Part shown: positions 24,545-36,690 of the stretch, in pieces | Position numbering within the stretch: the first letter of the stretch is position 1 | How the letters are laid out: each line of letters starts with the position of its first letter | Notes under the pieces: generated by a model | Database searches by the model: none | Seen by the model: only the letters and a program-made list of their open reading frames with translations | What the model was told of the DNA's origin: nothing | Translations under genes and position numbers: made by a program | Source of the DNA: Bryum argenteum | Lineage: Eukaryota > Streptophyta > Bryopsida > Bryales > Bryaceae | Length of the DNA stretch: 64,000 bases | Reading direction: 5' to 3' | NCBI GenBank assembly: GCA_037043015.1 | Contig: CM073326.1 | Coordinates: forward strand, 4,871,845-4,935,844

Positions 24545-25460
24545 TTTTCTTGCACCCTGGAGAAACCTTTATTTTGCTTTCTTTTTCTTACAGTGTACGG
24601 GCCGGGGCTCCATAAGGTTTTTACTACACCTGAATCTGGTACATTCTTATTTCGCGTGATTCAGTCTTTTCGTCGAATGGGCCTACACGCGTGAGAGACC
24701 GTAACTATACATGAAACTGGTTTTCAATAACGGTTCTTTAATTTGTTCCCGTACACAATTTGTCATAGCATGATCGTGAAAGGGTATGGAGCCCAGAATT
24801 GGCGCATCAATCAGATTGAAATCCATCAAACTGGGAAGAAGATTTTTTGGTATTCATCTCATAAATGTATTAAATGGTAGGTTTCTCGTACATGTGGATG
24901 ACTGCAATTTTGATTTTGAAACATTTTCTTGCACCCTTAATTTGCGCTCTTTTCTTTTTGCTTGCAGTGTACGGGCCCTCGCGAGGGCTCCATAACGTTT
25001 TACTACACCTGAATCATCGGTCACATTCTCATTTCGAGTAATTCGCTCACTTCAGGACTTCTTTTCGTCTAAGTAATGGCCTACACGCATGAGCGTCCGT
25101 ATTCGTACGATGAAACTGGTTTTCAGTAACGGCTCGCGTACACAATTTTGCGCGCCAAAGGCTCAAATGGTCATAGCATGATCGTGAATTGGTATTGCGC
25201 ATCAATCAGATTGAAATCCATCAGTCTGTGATAAAACTGGGAAGAAGATTTTTATGCATGAAACTGGTTGTCACCAACGGTTTCTTAATTTGCTAGCGTA
25301 CACAATTTTGCGCGCCAAAGGCTCAAATTTTTCACAGCATGTAAAAAAGGTAGTGCCAAAAATTAGAAACCCATCCGTCCATGTGGTAAACTGAGAGGAG
25401 GATTTTTGCTATTCACCTCATAAATGTAAAACTTAGGTTTCACATACATGTACATGACTG
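24545..25460. repeat. About 360-bp direct tandem repeat, two full copies and one partial
   Basis: The segment CTTACAGTGTACGGGCC...GGCTCCATAA...TACACCTGAAT at about 24590-24650 returns at 24960-25015, and ATGAAACTGGTTTTCA followed by CAATTTTG-type sequence returns at 24712, 25108 and 25257. The third copy is incomplete. Short T-rich tracts before CAGTGTACGGGCC look like splice acceptors, but no open frame follows. Non-coding. Confidence 0.65.
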
Positions 25461-26360
25461 CAATTTTGATTTTTAAGCATTCGGAAAGCTAATATCAGGT
25501 GTAGATGCCAATTAGTTATGGCATCAATAGCGTTGCTTCATCTTCCTCTCCATTTCTGCAGGTCATGATTTCTTATCTCAACTGTTCTTATTCTGTACTC
25601 AAGAGCTTGAGGAGCTTCATGGTAAGGTTGAGTGTCCTAAAAGCACCAACTTAAGAGATCTAACCTATTTTTAGCACTAGTAAATTCAAAATAAAATTAT
25701 GACCACATTCCAAATAGGTTTTCGGGAGGATTGCAAAAATTGGCAACATGTAATTCGCATTTGTGAATTTTATACAAAATTCCAAAGTGCTAAGTAAGAT
25801 TTGATCCAATTGCGTTATATACAAATGAGGTACATCTGTATTTTCACAATCTACAAATATGGTACACTGCGCTTTTGGGTACCCTGGCGCTTTTAGGTAG
25901 TCTAACCGTAGTTATGGTACCCAATGTGGAAACCTCATAGAATCTGCATGCACCCCTAGTCAATCCGGAAGGTCTACTTATGGTTCTTCCTGCCCTTCCT
26001 CTACTCATTTCAGCTTTAAAAGTCAAAATCAATGAACAATCGGAAGTTCAAGAAGTCAAAGAGGAAAGATATCAGAAACAAATAGAAGTAAAGAAGAAGG
26101 ACAACAACTTCAACCCTATTTGAGGTCGAGGTGAATGGAGTGTCCATTTGACCTACCCTTGGATGCATGCCCGGAGGTCATAACATCAATGTTGAGACAC
26201 ATAGAAGTAACATTGATGATACTTGTTTCACTTGTTTCATTGTTTCACTATCCTCAAACTGCTACCCAATCTTCAAGATAATGAAAAACAGTATCAAGAT
26301 ATTTATGATAAATAGTTCCCACCATACACCCACATTGGTTCCAAGTTCATCTGGCCTCTC
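25461..26360. other. Spacer, nothing recognised
   Basis: AT-rich with no coding frame over 65 codons and no terminal repeats that I could pair. Confidence 0.4.
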
Positions 26361-26372
26361 TTAACCCCTTAA

Positions 26373-26741
26373 CCCTTAAACGCCCATGGGGTCTTAAACG
26401 GGCAGCCCAAAATCAGATCACAACATCTTTTGGACTTGGGCAACATGAATAGTGCACTTTTTGAACTTGGGCACCATGAATTGACCAATCAATGATGAGC
26501 TTGCAACCTCCTACAAGGTTATGTACAACCCCAACCACCCACCACAATCCTTTCAAACCATAATATCATACATACAAATTGTGATTTGAATTGTAAAATT
26601 TCACTTTTTGAATGCATCACAAGACGAGAAGACGGTGACCAGTTTGACATCAAAATATAAGTGAAAAGTTGATTACAGTGCGAGCTACAGAGCAGATTCT
26701 GTTGAAATCATGCCCCTCGGGCTTGCTTGGGCGTTTAAGGG
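26373..26741 (-). mobile_element. TTAA-flanked 369-bp MITE (piggyBac-type), reverse copy
   Basis: Perfect terminal inverted repeats of 14 bp or more (CCCTTAAACGCCCA), flanked by TTAA at 26369-26372 and 26742-26745. The interior is the reverse complement of the 28751-29111 element (shared AAAGATG...CCCAAGT, TCATCATTGATTGG and GGTTGGGGTTGTAC blocks). No coding capacity. Confidence 0.85.
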
Positions 26742-26745
26742 TTAA

Positions 26746-27430
26746 GATCCAAGAAAGTTGAAGTGTCTTTTTAGGATTCTTGGAGGGAAAAAGTCTACCA
26801 ACTTTGACCATCATAATCTCAAGATCGGAGAAAAATTAACGGTTCGAATTTATCCTATGAGTAAAGGGTCAAGTTAACTTCATACCCTACGGTCAAATCT
26901 TCGATTAAGTTTTTTCTGGGCCTGAAGTAGAAGAGGGTCCTTTGTGATAATTTAGACAATTTTGTATCAAGAATCTTTAGGGTCAATAACCGAGTAACCT
27001 CTTAAAAGTAGAACCAAATGCACCTAATTGTAGAGTAGACCTATGAATTGGGAACCAAATCAAGCCACAAATTGACTTTGCTTGGTACAATCTTGTTCCA
27101 CTTGAGTCAATATTTAATACAAGCCCACTCAAAACTAGACGTAGTATTGACATACTTAGCCTATTATAAGACTAGGAAATGGTTGTTGCAAAATTGAATG
27201 CCTTACTAGTATCCTTTCTCAAGACACGATACTTTTAGTTTAGAAGAAGATGAAAGAGCAAGATATGCATCGTCCAAAGCATTACATAAGTAAGTTAGAT
27301 TTACTCGACTTAAAACTTGTGGGCATTGTTTGAGTTGCAAGCTCATCATCTTGACAAGAGATATAGAGATGCTAAAAGTCTGTTTTGGAGGTTTTACCCA
27401 TGTCCGCTAGTAGTGTTGTACCACAACAGT
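26746..27430. other. AT-rich spacer, nothing recognised
   Basis: No gene, no paired terminal repeats. Confidence 0.4.
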
Positions 27431-27432
27431 TA

Positions 27433-27534
27433 CTCCCTCCGTCCCATTCTTATTGTCCAATAGGTTCTCTCAAATCTACCTTAAGAGGTACATTTGAAAA
27501 AACCTACTGGACAATATAAATAGGACAGAGGGAG
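27433..27534. mobile_element. Stowaway-type MITE (Tc1/mariner class), 102 bp
   Basis: Flanked by TA at 27431-27432 and 27535-27536. Ends are CTCCCTCCGTCCCA and, inverted, CTCCCTCTGTCCTA, the hallmark of Stowaway MITEs. The whole element folds into one long hairpin around TTAAGG, typical of the family. It is short and has few mismatches between arms, suggesting a fairly recent insertion. Confidence 0.93.
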
Positions 27535-27536
27535 TA

Positions 27537-28140
27537 GTTTTTATGGTGTGCATGACTTTTTGTGGGCTTTCTGTGCATGACAACGCTCCCCCATATTGCC
27601 CCCTGCACACTTTGTACCAGAGAATTTCTGCCCAAGATATCACTCTCCCCACATACCCTTACCTTACCAACAGCGGTAAATTGTAATTCCACGCCCATGT
27701 AATTGTGAATTCTAGCATCATGGGTGGTGGCATTCACTTAGTAGTTGTATAGTATGTAATAGGCACTTAAGGTGTATAGGTGTCACTGGCTATATTTTTG
27801 AATTAATTAATTAACAAGATGAAGCTTGTGGGGCCTGTCTTACCACATGGACCCCCTTAAGGGGGTGCCACATGGACCCTAGGTGTATTTAAAATTAGAA
27901 TGTCACTCCGTCCGGTCCTGCCTCCAGCCCTCTTATACTTTTTAGGGGGAGGAAGCGGCTCCAAATAGTATGGGATAAATTCCTCCAAGACTCTCTCCCC
28001 TAGGACCCCATTCACTCCGCATTTCAAACTGTGCACCATTTAATTTGCTGAAGGAAGGGGGTGAACTTCTTTCCTACTCACCCCCCGCCCCCCTTATGTA
28101 ATTTTTAGGGGAGGTGAGGAGATGCAAAAGTTATGGGATA
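27537..28140. other. Spacer with a dispersed repeat
   Basis: 27833-28010 is the partner of 23571-23751 (see there). The rest, including a 77-codon open frame at 27504-27737 on -, shows no recognisable product. Confidence 0.4.
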
Positions 28141-28141
28141 A

Positions 28142-28258
28142 CTCCCCAATGCCATACCATCACCATGCCATATCATCACCATGCCGTACCATCACTATGC
28201 CATGCCAATACCATGCCATACCATCACTATGCCATGCCATCACCATGACCCAGGACCC
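28142..28258. repeat. CCATACCATCACCATG simple repeat
   Basis: Seven or so degenerate copies of an approximately 16-bp unit (CCATACCATCACCATG, CCATACCATCACTATG). Non-coding minisatellite. Confidence 0.75.
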
Positions 28259-28750
28259 CATGACTCCAAGCCGTGCAGGCCACTTGCCCTCCTTGGACCC
28301 CATGACCCCATGCCTCTAATGAATTAATGCCCCTGTAGGCAAGCTTCAGTGGATAGTTACGGATGACATGAAAGAACCTGTCTTCTTCCATGCACCTGCA
28401 GGAGTGACATCTAAAACACGCTTTGCAAAACTTCACTTACAGTAAGCAAGTACTAAAGGACCCTTTACATGGGAAGTCAAGGTCAACAAATTCCTAACAA
28501 ATTTACTTATATTTTGAGCCCAATTGGAGTCAAATAATAACCTACAATTGGTCAATTTACTCATATTCTGAGCCCAATTTTGAGCGCTCTCCTTTAATTT
28601 TGTATTAGTGATCACTAAATAATGTAAGTGCCTCTGCGTACTGGTCTCAGCATTACCTCACTCCAACATCCTTTTCCAGATCAACTACTCACATGTTGTT
28701 TGTATACATGCTTGATTGAACCAACCGGCCTGTCTCATAAATTCTGTTAA

Positions 28751-29111
28751 CCCTTAAACGTCTAAGGTGACCCGAGGGGTCCTTTTCCAACAGAATCTTC
28801 TCTGTAGCTCTCAATGTGCTCAACTTTTCACTTATATTTTGATGTCAAACTGGTCACCTTCTTCTGATGCACTCAAAAAGTGAAATTTTAAAATTCAAAT
28901 CACAATTTGTATGAGTGATTTTGTGCTTCGAAAGGATTGTGGTAAGTAGGTTGGGGTTGTACAATACTTGTAGGAGGTTGCAAGCTCATCATTGATTGGA
29001 TCATTCATGATGCCCAAGTTCAAAAAGTGCACTATTCATGATGCCCGAGTCCAAAAGATGCTATGATCCAATACTGGGCTGCCCAAATCCGTATAGCCTG
29101 ACGTTTAAGGG
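28751..29111 (+). mobile_element. TTAA-flanked 361-bp MITE (piggyBac-type), forward copy
   Basis: Flanked by TTAA at 28747-28750 and 29112-29115; ends CCCTTAAACGTCTA and, inverted, CCCTTAAACGTCAG. It is the same family as 26373-26741 in the opposite orientation, and its right half equals 1919-2132. Internal near-repeat CATGATGCCCAAGTTC / CATGATGCCCGAGTCC. No coding capacity. Confidence 0.85.
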
Positions 29112-29213
29112 TTAAGGGGGTTCCCTGATATTGTGTATATTATCAATAGTGTATTGATCAATAGAGAATTTTGATACACACTTTTCGTAATAGGATGAGA
29201 TTGGTTGCTCTTA

Positions 29214-29523
29214 GGACCACTTTATACAGAGCCTTGGGCCGGCTGGAGGCTGGGCCGGATTCGACGACTAGGGCTTGGGCCCAAGTTGGGGAGTTCGGGA
29301 CTTGGTAAACCTTGTCCCAATTGCATCACTTGGGCCGAACATTTTGGCGCCAAAACAGTGCCATGTGGGATGCCACATAGGATAAAGTGAAGTTTTGGTC
29401 GGGCCCTAGTCGGGTCCTAGTATAAAGCCCTTGGGCCCAATTTGAAAGAATCGAGCCATCCTATTGGTTGAAATTTGAAGAATTTGGGCCAGCCCTCAAT
29501 CCGGCCCCAAGTATAAAGTGGCC
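29214..29523. mobile_element. Possible TIR element with CCACTTTATAC ends, 310 bp
   Basis: Inverted ends GGACCACTTTATAC (29214-29227) and, on the other strand, GGCCACTTTATAC (29523-29511). The interior is GC-rich with repeated GGGCC / GGCCC and further GTATAAAG motifs, unlike its AT-rich surroundings. I could not identify a target-site duplication, so the class is unknown. Confidence 0.45.
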
Positions 29524-29529
29524 ATGTTG

Positions 29530-30517
29530 TTGTATAGTGCCCTACGTGCAGTCAACATGTTGCTTAGGCACACATGGTCAACACGTGTGTATGCAATTCG
29601 AATACTACTCACACGCAATTATGATGCACCCAATTAAGATTCAAAGTGAATTAAATTTGGTAGAAAATATGTTTGAATTGGAGTGCAATGTTTTAGGTAT
29701 CACTTGAGATAGATATATGACATCTCAAGTGTAATTCAACAATTGAATACTTTAAGCAAAGCTATATTTTATATACACAACATATTGACACCTTTATCCT
29801 TATTCATATCATATTTGTTTTTTATGCACCAAATGTTACAACTCGAAAACACATAATTTTCTACTCACCTCAATGATATATTAGAGGATGTTCTTCATAT
29901 TTACTTTCAAAAGAAAAAACTTAGCTATATACATGATCATGATAAATCCTTATATCACGTCATAATAATAAAAATATAGATCAATGTTGTCTATTTGGTT
30001 GTATTGAAAGTGTTTCAAAAATTCCATCTAACATTTTTGTAGAGCTATTAAGAATCAAGCACGTTGAATTATTGTAACATAACCCACTTTAACCACTTTT
30101 AACCTAAATTCACATACTTTATTGGTCACTATTTAAAAAAATGCCAACCACCCTATTGACGGCCATTTCAAGGATGTTGCCAATAACCCCAACTATGTTA
30201 GAGTGGCATAACGCCGCTAAACTGACACACCTCAACTTTCTAAACTGTTGTTCAAAACCATATAATATAACAAAATTTAAATGTAATATCATGGAAATTG
30301 AGTGATAATGTATACAAAGGAATGATATAATTACAATAAAAAGTGTGATGTTACATAATAATCCAATCCGTACGAGTATAAATGTAAGATCTGGTATGAT
30401 AAAATGACACATGGAATAGCACCATTTTAACGGAACTGAGATTCAATTCATTGAAACACTACAACGCTCAACAAGTGGGGGAGCTCAACTTTGTGACATG
30501 GAATTGCATCGTCTGTA
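29530..30517. other. AT-rich spacer, nothing recognised
   Basis: No gene or paired repeats seen; a 97-codon open frame on - (30119-30412) has no recognisable features. Confidence 0.4.
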
Positions 30518-30521
30518 TTAA

Positions 30522-32281
30522 GGGCCGGTTTACACTACGGTGGAGAAGTCCACCGGTCATGAAAAGAAGGGGAATTCTTGATTGTGATTGGTTGAAAGCA
30601 TGCTTCTTGACCGGTGGGTGTTTACACTAGGTGAAGAGAGCAATAGTGATGAACATTTCTAATGGATGATAAAATGACATGGCCGCCGCATAGGCGGCAC
30701 TTTTTGAAGAAAGAGTTCTCCGGAAGTGGAGTTTCTTGTCCGGCCTCAAGAGGCCGGACAAGAAATCATTGTTCCGGACAACACCAATTGAAATTTTAAA
30801 ATATGTATTTGAAGCACATTCACTATAGAGGGGAGAGTCATTATAAGAAAGCAACACTAAAGCAACACTGTGGAAAGGAAATAAAGTCGGATTTCAAGGA
30901 CATCACTGTTTTGAGAGTATAAAAAAATACCCCATTTGAGCATGATTGTTTGTAATTTTTTTCACCTCATGATGCCCCCATGCGCATGCGGTTGCACTTC
31001 ATAACCATACATATATAATTTGTTTTGAACCATTTAATCACTACATGATCATTTTTTATTCCCATCTCTATCTCTGTGAATTTTATTTAATTAAGAGATA
31101 GGTAAAATTAGTAAATTATGTTTTTATATTGAACCTCATACTGTCCTAATTGAATGTGTGTTCTTGTTTGTAGAAAGAATGGGGTTTTATTTAAACTGTG
31201 AAGTTTACTTCACCTCATGGTTTTGAAATGGATATTTGAAGTTTTCTAGTAAATTACGAATATGCATTTGAATTTCTAATTGATAGGATTCTGTTTCATT
31301 CTTAAAATTTTTATGGTTTTGAGGCAAAGTTTTTATTTAGTCCAGTGTTGGATTCTAATGTTTACGTTGGGACCAATTTGGATCTATTTTTTGTAATAGA
31401 AACCTCAATATTATTCAAGATGTAAGGAAGTTATGGCATTCATTTTTGTGCAAGGAGCCTAGTTGTGAACATTTTTTCCTATGTAAACTTTTAAGCAATT
31501 TTCACCATTGTAAAGCCATTATTTCCGCAAACAAAATTCTCTCATAGATTTTTCACTAATACATTATAAGCTTACAATATATGAGACCTCATGATTGACA
31601 AATTTTCCCATATGATGTACAATATGTGTATTACAAAATTGTATGGTTGATGTTTGAGAAACTTCAACTTTTTCTCATTTACGACGCTTTTTTAAGACTG
31701 TGTTCTTTTTGCTACAAATGAGTCAAACCATTTGGGGGTTAGCATCCAAGAAATATTTGTTTCCTAAATGAGTTTAAGATTGACAAAAAAAAATTGGTAT
31801 TTTTTTAAAAAGCTCGATAAACTTGAACACAATATTACCATGTGATGTCATCTAAGTATTTGAAAGTAATGATGTATCAAAAACTTGTTATTTACGGCAC
31901 GATTGATATGCAAATTGAAACAAAGTTAAATCAAATTGTCATGTACATATATATTTCAATTTTTCATGAACACAATTTTTCATGAACACAATTTTCGACC
32001 AAATTTTTTAAAACAATGTACATGTAAGGAAATATACTTTTTCTTGTCATAGCTAGCTTTCACTATTTGGTAAACTTCTCTTCACCGACCGGTGGACTTC
32101 TCCGGTAAACTTCTCCGGTGAAACTTCTCCTTTAAACTACAACTGGTCAAGACTCCTTCAAAAATATTTTATTGCCTTCAATTCTTCTCCGGCAAATTCA
32201 CCACTTGCTTTATATGACCATGTCTTGGCCAAGCATTCTTGACCAACCAGAGGCCTTCTCCACAGTAGTGTAAACCGGCCC
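30522..32281. mobile_element. PIF/Harbinger-like non-autonomous element, 1760 bp
   Basis: Terminal inverted repeats GGGCCGGTTTACACTAC...GTGGAGAAG of about 30 bp, flanked by TAA at 30519-30521 and 32282-32284. A 3-bp TAA/TTA target and GGGCC start are known for PIF/Harbinger. Subterminal motifs (ACTTCTCCGGT, ACCGGTGG) recur near both ends. The AT-rich interior has no transposase frame, so it needs a helper. Its right end lies next to the point where homology between the two SRA genes stops. Confidence 0.75.
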
Positions 32282-32451
32282 TAAGAATGTAGCATGTACT
32301 CTTTTTTTGAAATGTATAGAATACACGCCGAATTGCCAACACCCCATGTCAGTTTCTTTGTGCTCTGTATCACTCTTACTCAAATTTAAAGTGATTTTAT
32401 GTTCTTTGCTGTAACGCACATGCCTTTGAAGGGCAAACACAATCATCCGCC

Positions 32452-33866
32452 ATGGGGAATGGCAACCAAGCTTGTGCTCGTCAAGCTGTTGTAAGTCTCC
32501 CGCCCAGCTCTTGGCTTGCTGGTAAAGCGCCACTGAACATCTTGTTCTGCACACTGCAGTTCAAGAGCGAGTTCTTTGCACTTACCTCGCCCCTTTTTCT
32601 GATACAGCACAGCAGTAGTACTGCAACATCATGCATGGAGAACCACTTCTTCCATTTCGATCTCTCGGTGAATTTATGCAATCATCATGTTGTTGTCAGG
32701 TCAAGAAGATGTCAGTATCAAAGCGGAGCAAACTGGGGCAAGAATCAACTTGTCACCTCTCAACAATTCAGCAGTTTGCTATGGTACGTAAGCGCACGTT
32801 TGAGTTCTTCAGCCGTTTCGTTGCTTTTATCTCACCTTGGGTTGATCGTCCATACAGATGGTACTACTGTCAGCAGTCCGCGATATGATGTTACTCGGAC
32901 GTTACAGCAATATCGTCAGTTCATCGATAAAGCCAAAGCCGATCGAGTCAAGGAGTCGGAAGCTGCGATCGGAAGAGGATTGGGTTCTCGCGCATACATC
33001 GTCGCTTACAACGATGTGAAGAAGGCGAGAGCAGACGTGAATTCGGGTGTGATTGTCGGCGACATTCCTGGTGTCGAAGTAGGTGATACTTTCACGTATC
33101 GCCATCAGATGGCTGTCGTGGGACTACACCGACTCCCATTCGCCGGAATCGACTACGGACATCCACCTCCGGAGAATATACCGACTGCAACTGCTGTTGT
33201 CATGATGCCGAAAGCAGGCTACGTCGACGACAAAGACTTCGGAACTCTGATCCTGTACACAGGTCCGTTTCCTCTCTCCAGCAGAGATCGATCGTATCGA
33301 TCGCATGCATCTACTTTCCAGTGCTCAGGGTTATTATTGTTCGCTGAATTGGGCATTGCGATGTAGGGCAAGGAGGGTGGAAGGGACGGTATCAGAAGCG
33401 GAATCAGGGAGCACCGGTAATTGTGTGCGATCAAGAGCTGAAGAAAGGGAACCTGGCATTGGCCAAGAACCACGCACGGAATGTGCCAGTGCGGGTGATT
33501 CGTGGGCACCGCTTGAGCGCTGGTTTCTTGGGCTACTCATATGATGGTCTGTACAGTATTGTTTCGTATGAATTCAGTGAGGGTATCAATGGGTTTAAGG
33601 TGTACAAGTACACCATGGCGAGGGTCGAAGGTCAGCCGCCCATTCCACCCTGCATAAAAGGGTGCACTGCACACCCCTGGAATACAGTTGCAACTACACC
33701 ATCGCCATTGCAGGCAGTGGATCATGCGAAGCCGGAGTTTTTCCAACTGGAGATGAAGCCAGTTTTCATGGAGACTCCAGCCACGGAGATGAAGCCGATT
33801 TTCATGCAGGGACTCCAGGAGCCTCGAGTGGAGGTGAAGCAAGAATTGTGTCAAGGGAAGCTGTGA
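32452..33866 (+). CDS. SRA/YDG-domain protein copy a, short form, 4 exons, 352 aa
   Basis: Likely reader of methylated DNA. Exons: 32452-32521, 32700-32783, 32858-33262, 33367-33866; sum 1059 nt, in frame, GT-AG introns. The SRA core is clear: PGVEVGDTFTYRHQMAVVGL, IDYG, GYVDDKDFGTLILYTGQGG, CDQELKKGNLALAKNH, PVRVIRGH, GYSYDGLYSIVSYEF (the YDG motif), TMARVEGQPPIPPC. No SET, PHD or RING follows; the protein ends with a Met/Pro/Glu-rich tail containing VEVKQE. It matches exons 2-5 of copy b; exon 4 is 14 codons shorter and the giant exon 1 is missing. The start ATG is in a strong context (GCCATGG). Exon 2 homology extends upstream to an acceptor-like AG at 32430-32431, so an unseen upstream exon is possible. 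Confidence 0.8.
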
Positions 33867-34020
33867 GTAGTTTGAGCATAGTGTATGAGGATTTTGTTTA
33901 CAAAATCTTGAGAAATCCATTCAGAGTAATGGACCAAGTTATCATTTATGGCTGTTGGGTTGACTATGTATGTGCACTAACTAAGATTAGTTTGTTTTGG
34001 GAAAAATTGTCAGGTGATGA

Positions 34021-34172
34021 GGGCCGGTTTTACACTAGAAACGGTGGAGAAGTCTATCTGTCGGAACTTTGAGATGTGATTTGTTGAAATTGAGGCTCTT
34101 GAAATGTGTTTCCAAGTTGAAAATGAAAATTCTTGATTGATCGGTGGCCTTCTTTTTCAGGTGTAGAGTCCC
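34021..34172. mobile_element. Small Harbinger-like MITE relic, about 152 bp
   Basis: Left end GGGCCGGTTTTACACTAG...GGTGGAGAAG matches the 1760-bp element at 30522-32281. The right end, inverted, reads GGGACTCTACACCTG...AAGAAGGCC and is a decayed version of the same terminus. It sits just 3' of the SRA copy a gene. Confidence 0.55.
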
Positions 34173-36230
34173 AAGATCTAGCAACAGGGGTTTCTATCAT
34201 TTACTCGTCTTCCACACGTCGAGAGTTGATACGAACAGTTAATGGTAGATCACTAGCTAGTCAAGTAAGCTAACCATCTGATATGGCGCGAGCAAAGCAT
34301 AGATTTACTATTGCTTTAGATTCTCAAACTAGTACAATCCTAGCCACTTTCGAGCATGGAGCTTTTGAGTCGGACAAGTTATCGAACAACAAACAAAATA
34401 CACAAGATTGGTGGTCACTTGTGAAGAGAGAGAAAAACTCTAGATACAATGAAAAAGCAACCGTCCTTGTAACAAGAGGACTACGTATAGGACTAGGTCT
34501 GACATGGTGTCTCGGCTTGACTTAGTCGGTTCGGTTCGAAGGGTTTGGTCGATTGGTCAGGTTGCCTACCTAAGTGGGGTAGGACTCTATCTGCTCATAT
34601 TGAGTTTCTTGGCTCTCTCTATATCCTCTAACTCATACTGGTCGTTACATCCGACCACGTATCGACTGCTATCCATACTGATCGAGTATTAACCACTCTG
34701 GACCTAGCCTAAGTAAATATTCGACAAATAGTCTGTTAACATTCCCCAGTGTAGTCTATGAACGAGTTCTAAATGTTAAATGTGTGGTTTCACCTTTAGC
34801 ATACAAATTAAAATAATTTTATTGGGTTTCAAGGGAGGGATATCTATATTGATGCATTTTGTTGAACTAAGTAGTTTTTAGAATTAGAAAATTTGTTGAG
34901 TTTATATATGTTTTTATGGGAAAGTGCAAGACAATCGTGACGCATTATAGAATTTATACTAAAGATTTTGGACTTTGTATGCAAAAGTATTTAGTAATCC
35001 TTAAAGATCCAAGAAAGCCAAAGTGGTCATTTGCTATTTGGACAACCTAGGTGAAGGGGTTGGAATTGATGTTTTTTCCTAGATTTTTTCTTGTTGAATA
35101 TTCCCTCTATTACAAGGTATATGTGGGAAAATTTACAAAGTCGAATCCATGTTTTGAAGTTTATAGAAATGTTATATGGCATGAAGATCTAAAAAGTGTA
35201 ATGAGTTATCAAAAATTTCCTTAGCATAAATTATGTACATGGAATTGAACATGAGCAAATTGTTTGGGGATAACAATTAGTAAGTCCACTTGGGCACGAA
35301 ATGGACACTTTGTTCTTAACAATGTCCAAAGCAAGTTTTGCATTAACTTTGAAGGTTATGATTTTACAAATGGTGCAGATTCAACAACATAAAATTTATA
35401 TAACATTTGTAAAAGTAGTAAGGTTTGGGATCCTACCATTGAAAGTATATAAAATCATTGAAAAATTTCATCATACCTCATTTAAAACAAGGTGGTAGAA
35501 AATAGCAGTTTTTAGGTCAAAATACACTTGAAATTTTAGGGGATAAATGCAAAGTCTCATATAAGTATGAGTTTGAAGTCCTCAAAATATCTTAAATATA
35601 TATTTTTTAAAATTAAATTCCAAAATCATATTTCTTGACAAATTTAGAAAGAAATCATTCAAAAATTACAATAAACTATGGAGATTGTTTTGTAATTTTT
35701 GGAGCCTACCTTTGTAAAATTGGTAAACCTCTTGACTTTGGTTACTTTTGAACTTGAGTAGTGACTAGGTTATTGTTATATTTCAAAAAAATAATGTAAA
35801 ATAGAACTAAATATAAACTGCCTCATCTTGGATTGCATTCTGAGAATCCCCCAAAAAGATCTAAAAATTAGAAATTGACTTTTCAATTTATCTCACACAC
35901 ACACCTTGTAGTATAAGAACACCCAATAAAAATCTTAGTCAAAAATGTAAATTTTAACTCAAAAATCGAGGTTGGCCAAAATTGCAAAAGTCTAGATTAG
36001 TTTTAAGAATAGTTAGGGGTTACTTTAAGAAGACTATATAAAACAAGGACCAATGAGAATCATAGATCATAATTATGCTTGCGCACTATTGAAGCAACGT
36101 TGTCTTATCATACAAATTTCCTATTTATTTGTGTGACACAATTTAGATGAGATGTACATTTGATACATTGATGATATCTAAGATGGACAACTCCTCTAAA
36201 TTGTGTCTGAAAATGAATAGGAATTTTGTC
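34173..36230. other. AT-rich spacer with dispersed repeat relics
   Basis: No gene. About 35630-35990 is the inverted counterpart of 1340-1670, and 35265-35410 resembles 24115-24290. These are old dispersed repeats of unknown class. Confidence 0.45.
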
Positions 36231-36234
36231 CGAA

Positions 36235-36690
36235 AAAAGTCTTAACAAGTTCGACACATTTTTAAACACTAAATGGATTTTTACTAGAAAATATGAGTTT
36301 GCATTTCTCTCCCGTGTGCAAGTCTATATCATATTTTTTGGAACTAGTTAAAATAGTCACTGATTGGAAGTAACAACTCATATCATGTTTTTGAAATTAG
36401 TCAAGAAAATGAAGGGGTTGGGGAACATGAAAGTGACGGGATTCCCATCAGAGATTGTCCAATTTGCATCTTTTCCTTTTCAAGCCTGCATCATGTTGTT
36501 GGAACAAGTCAAAAAAATCATGTAGATGGGAAATATCTAGAGGACAACTTGCATTGTGTTTTTGAACCAATCAAAATGAATAAGGGGTTGGTGAAAATGA
36601 AAGTGACATGATTTCCTTCAAAAATCACCAGTTGGATACTTGTCAAAACAAGCTCTAATAGAGTTGTAAATTGTGTATTCAATTGAGTAT
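36235..36690 (+). repeat. Direct repeat of about 450 bp, left copy (partner 37013-37460)
   Basis: Shared blocks, in the same order and orientation, include GGGGTTGGGGAACATGAAAG, ACAACTTGCATTGTGT and AAATCACCAGTTG. The spacing between copies is about 780 bp. Within each copy there is also internal similarity (CATATCATATTTTTTGGAAC / GCATCATGTTGTTGGAAC). Non-coding. Confidence 0.8.

Noticed and set aside
32516-32700. Donor GTAAGT right after AAGCTGTT as end of the second SRA exon
   Set aside because: It puts the next exon in the wrong phase. The donor a little downstream (GCTG/GTAAAG in copy a, GCTG/GTGAGC in copy b) keeps the frame in both copies.
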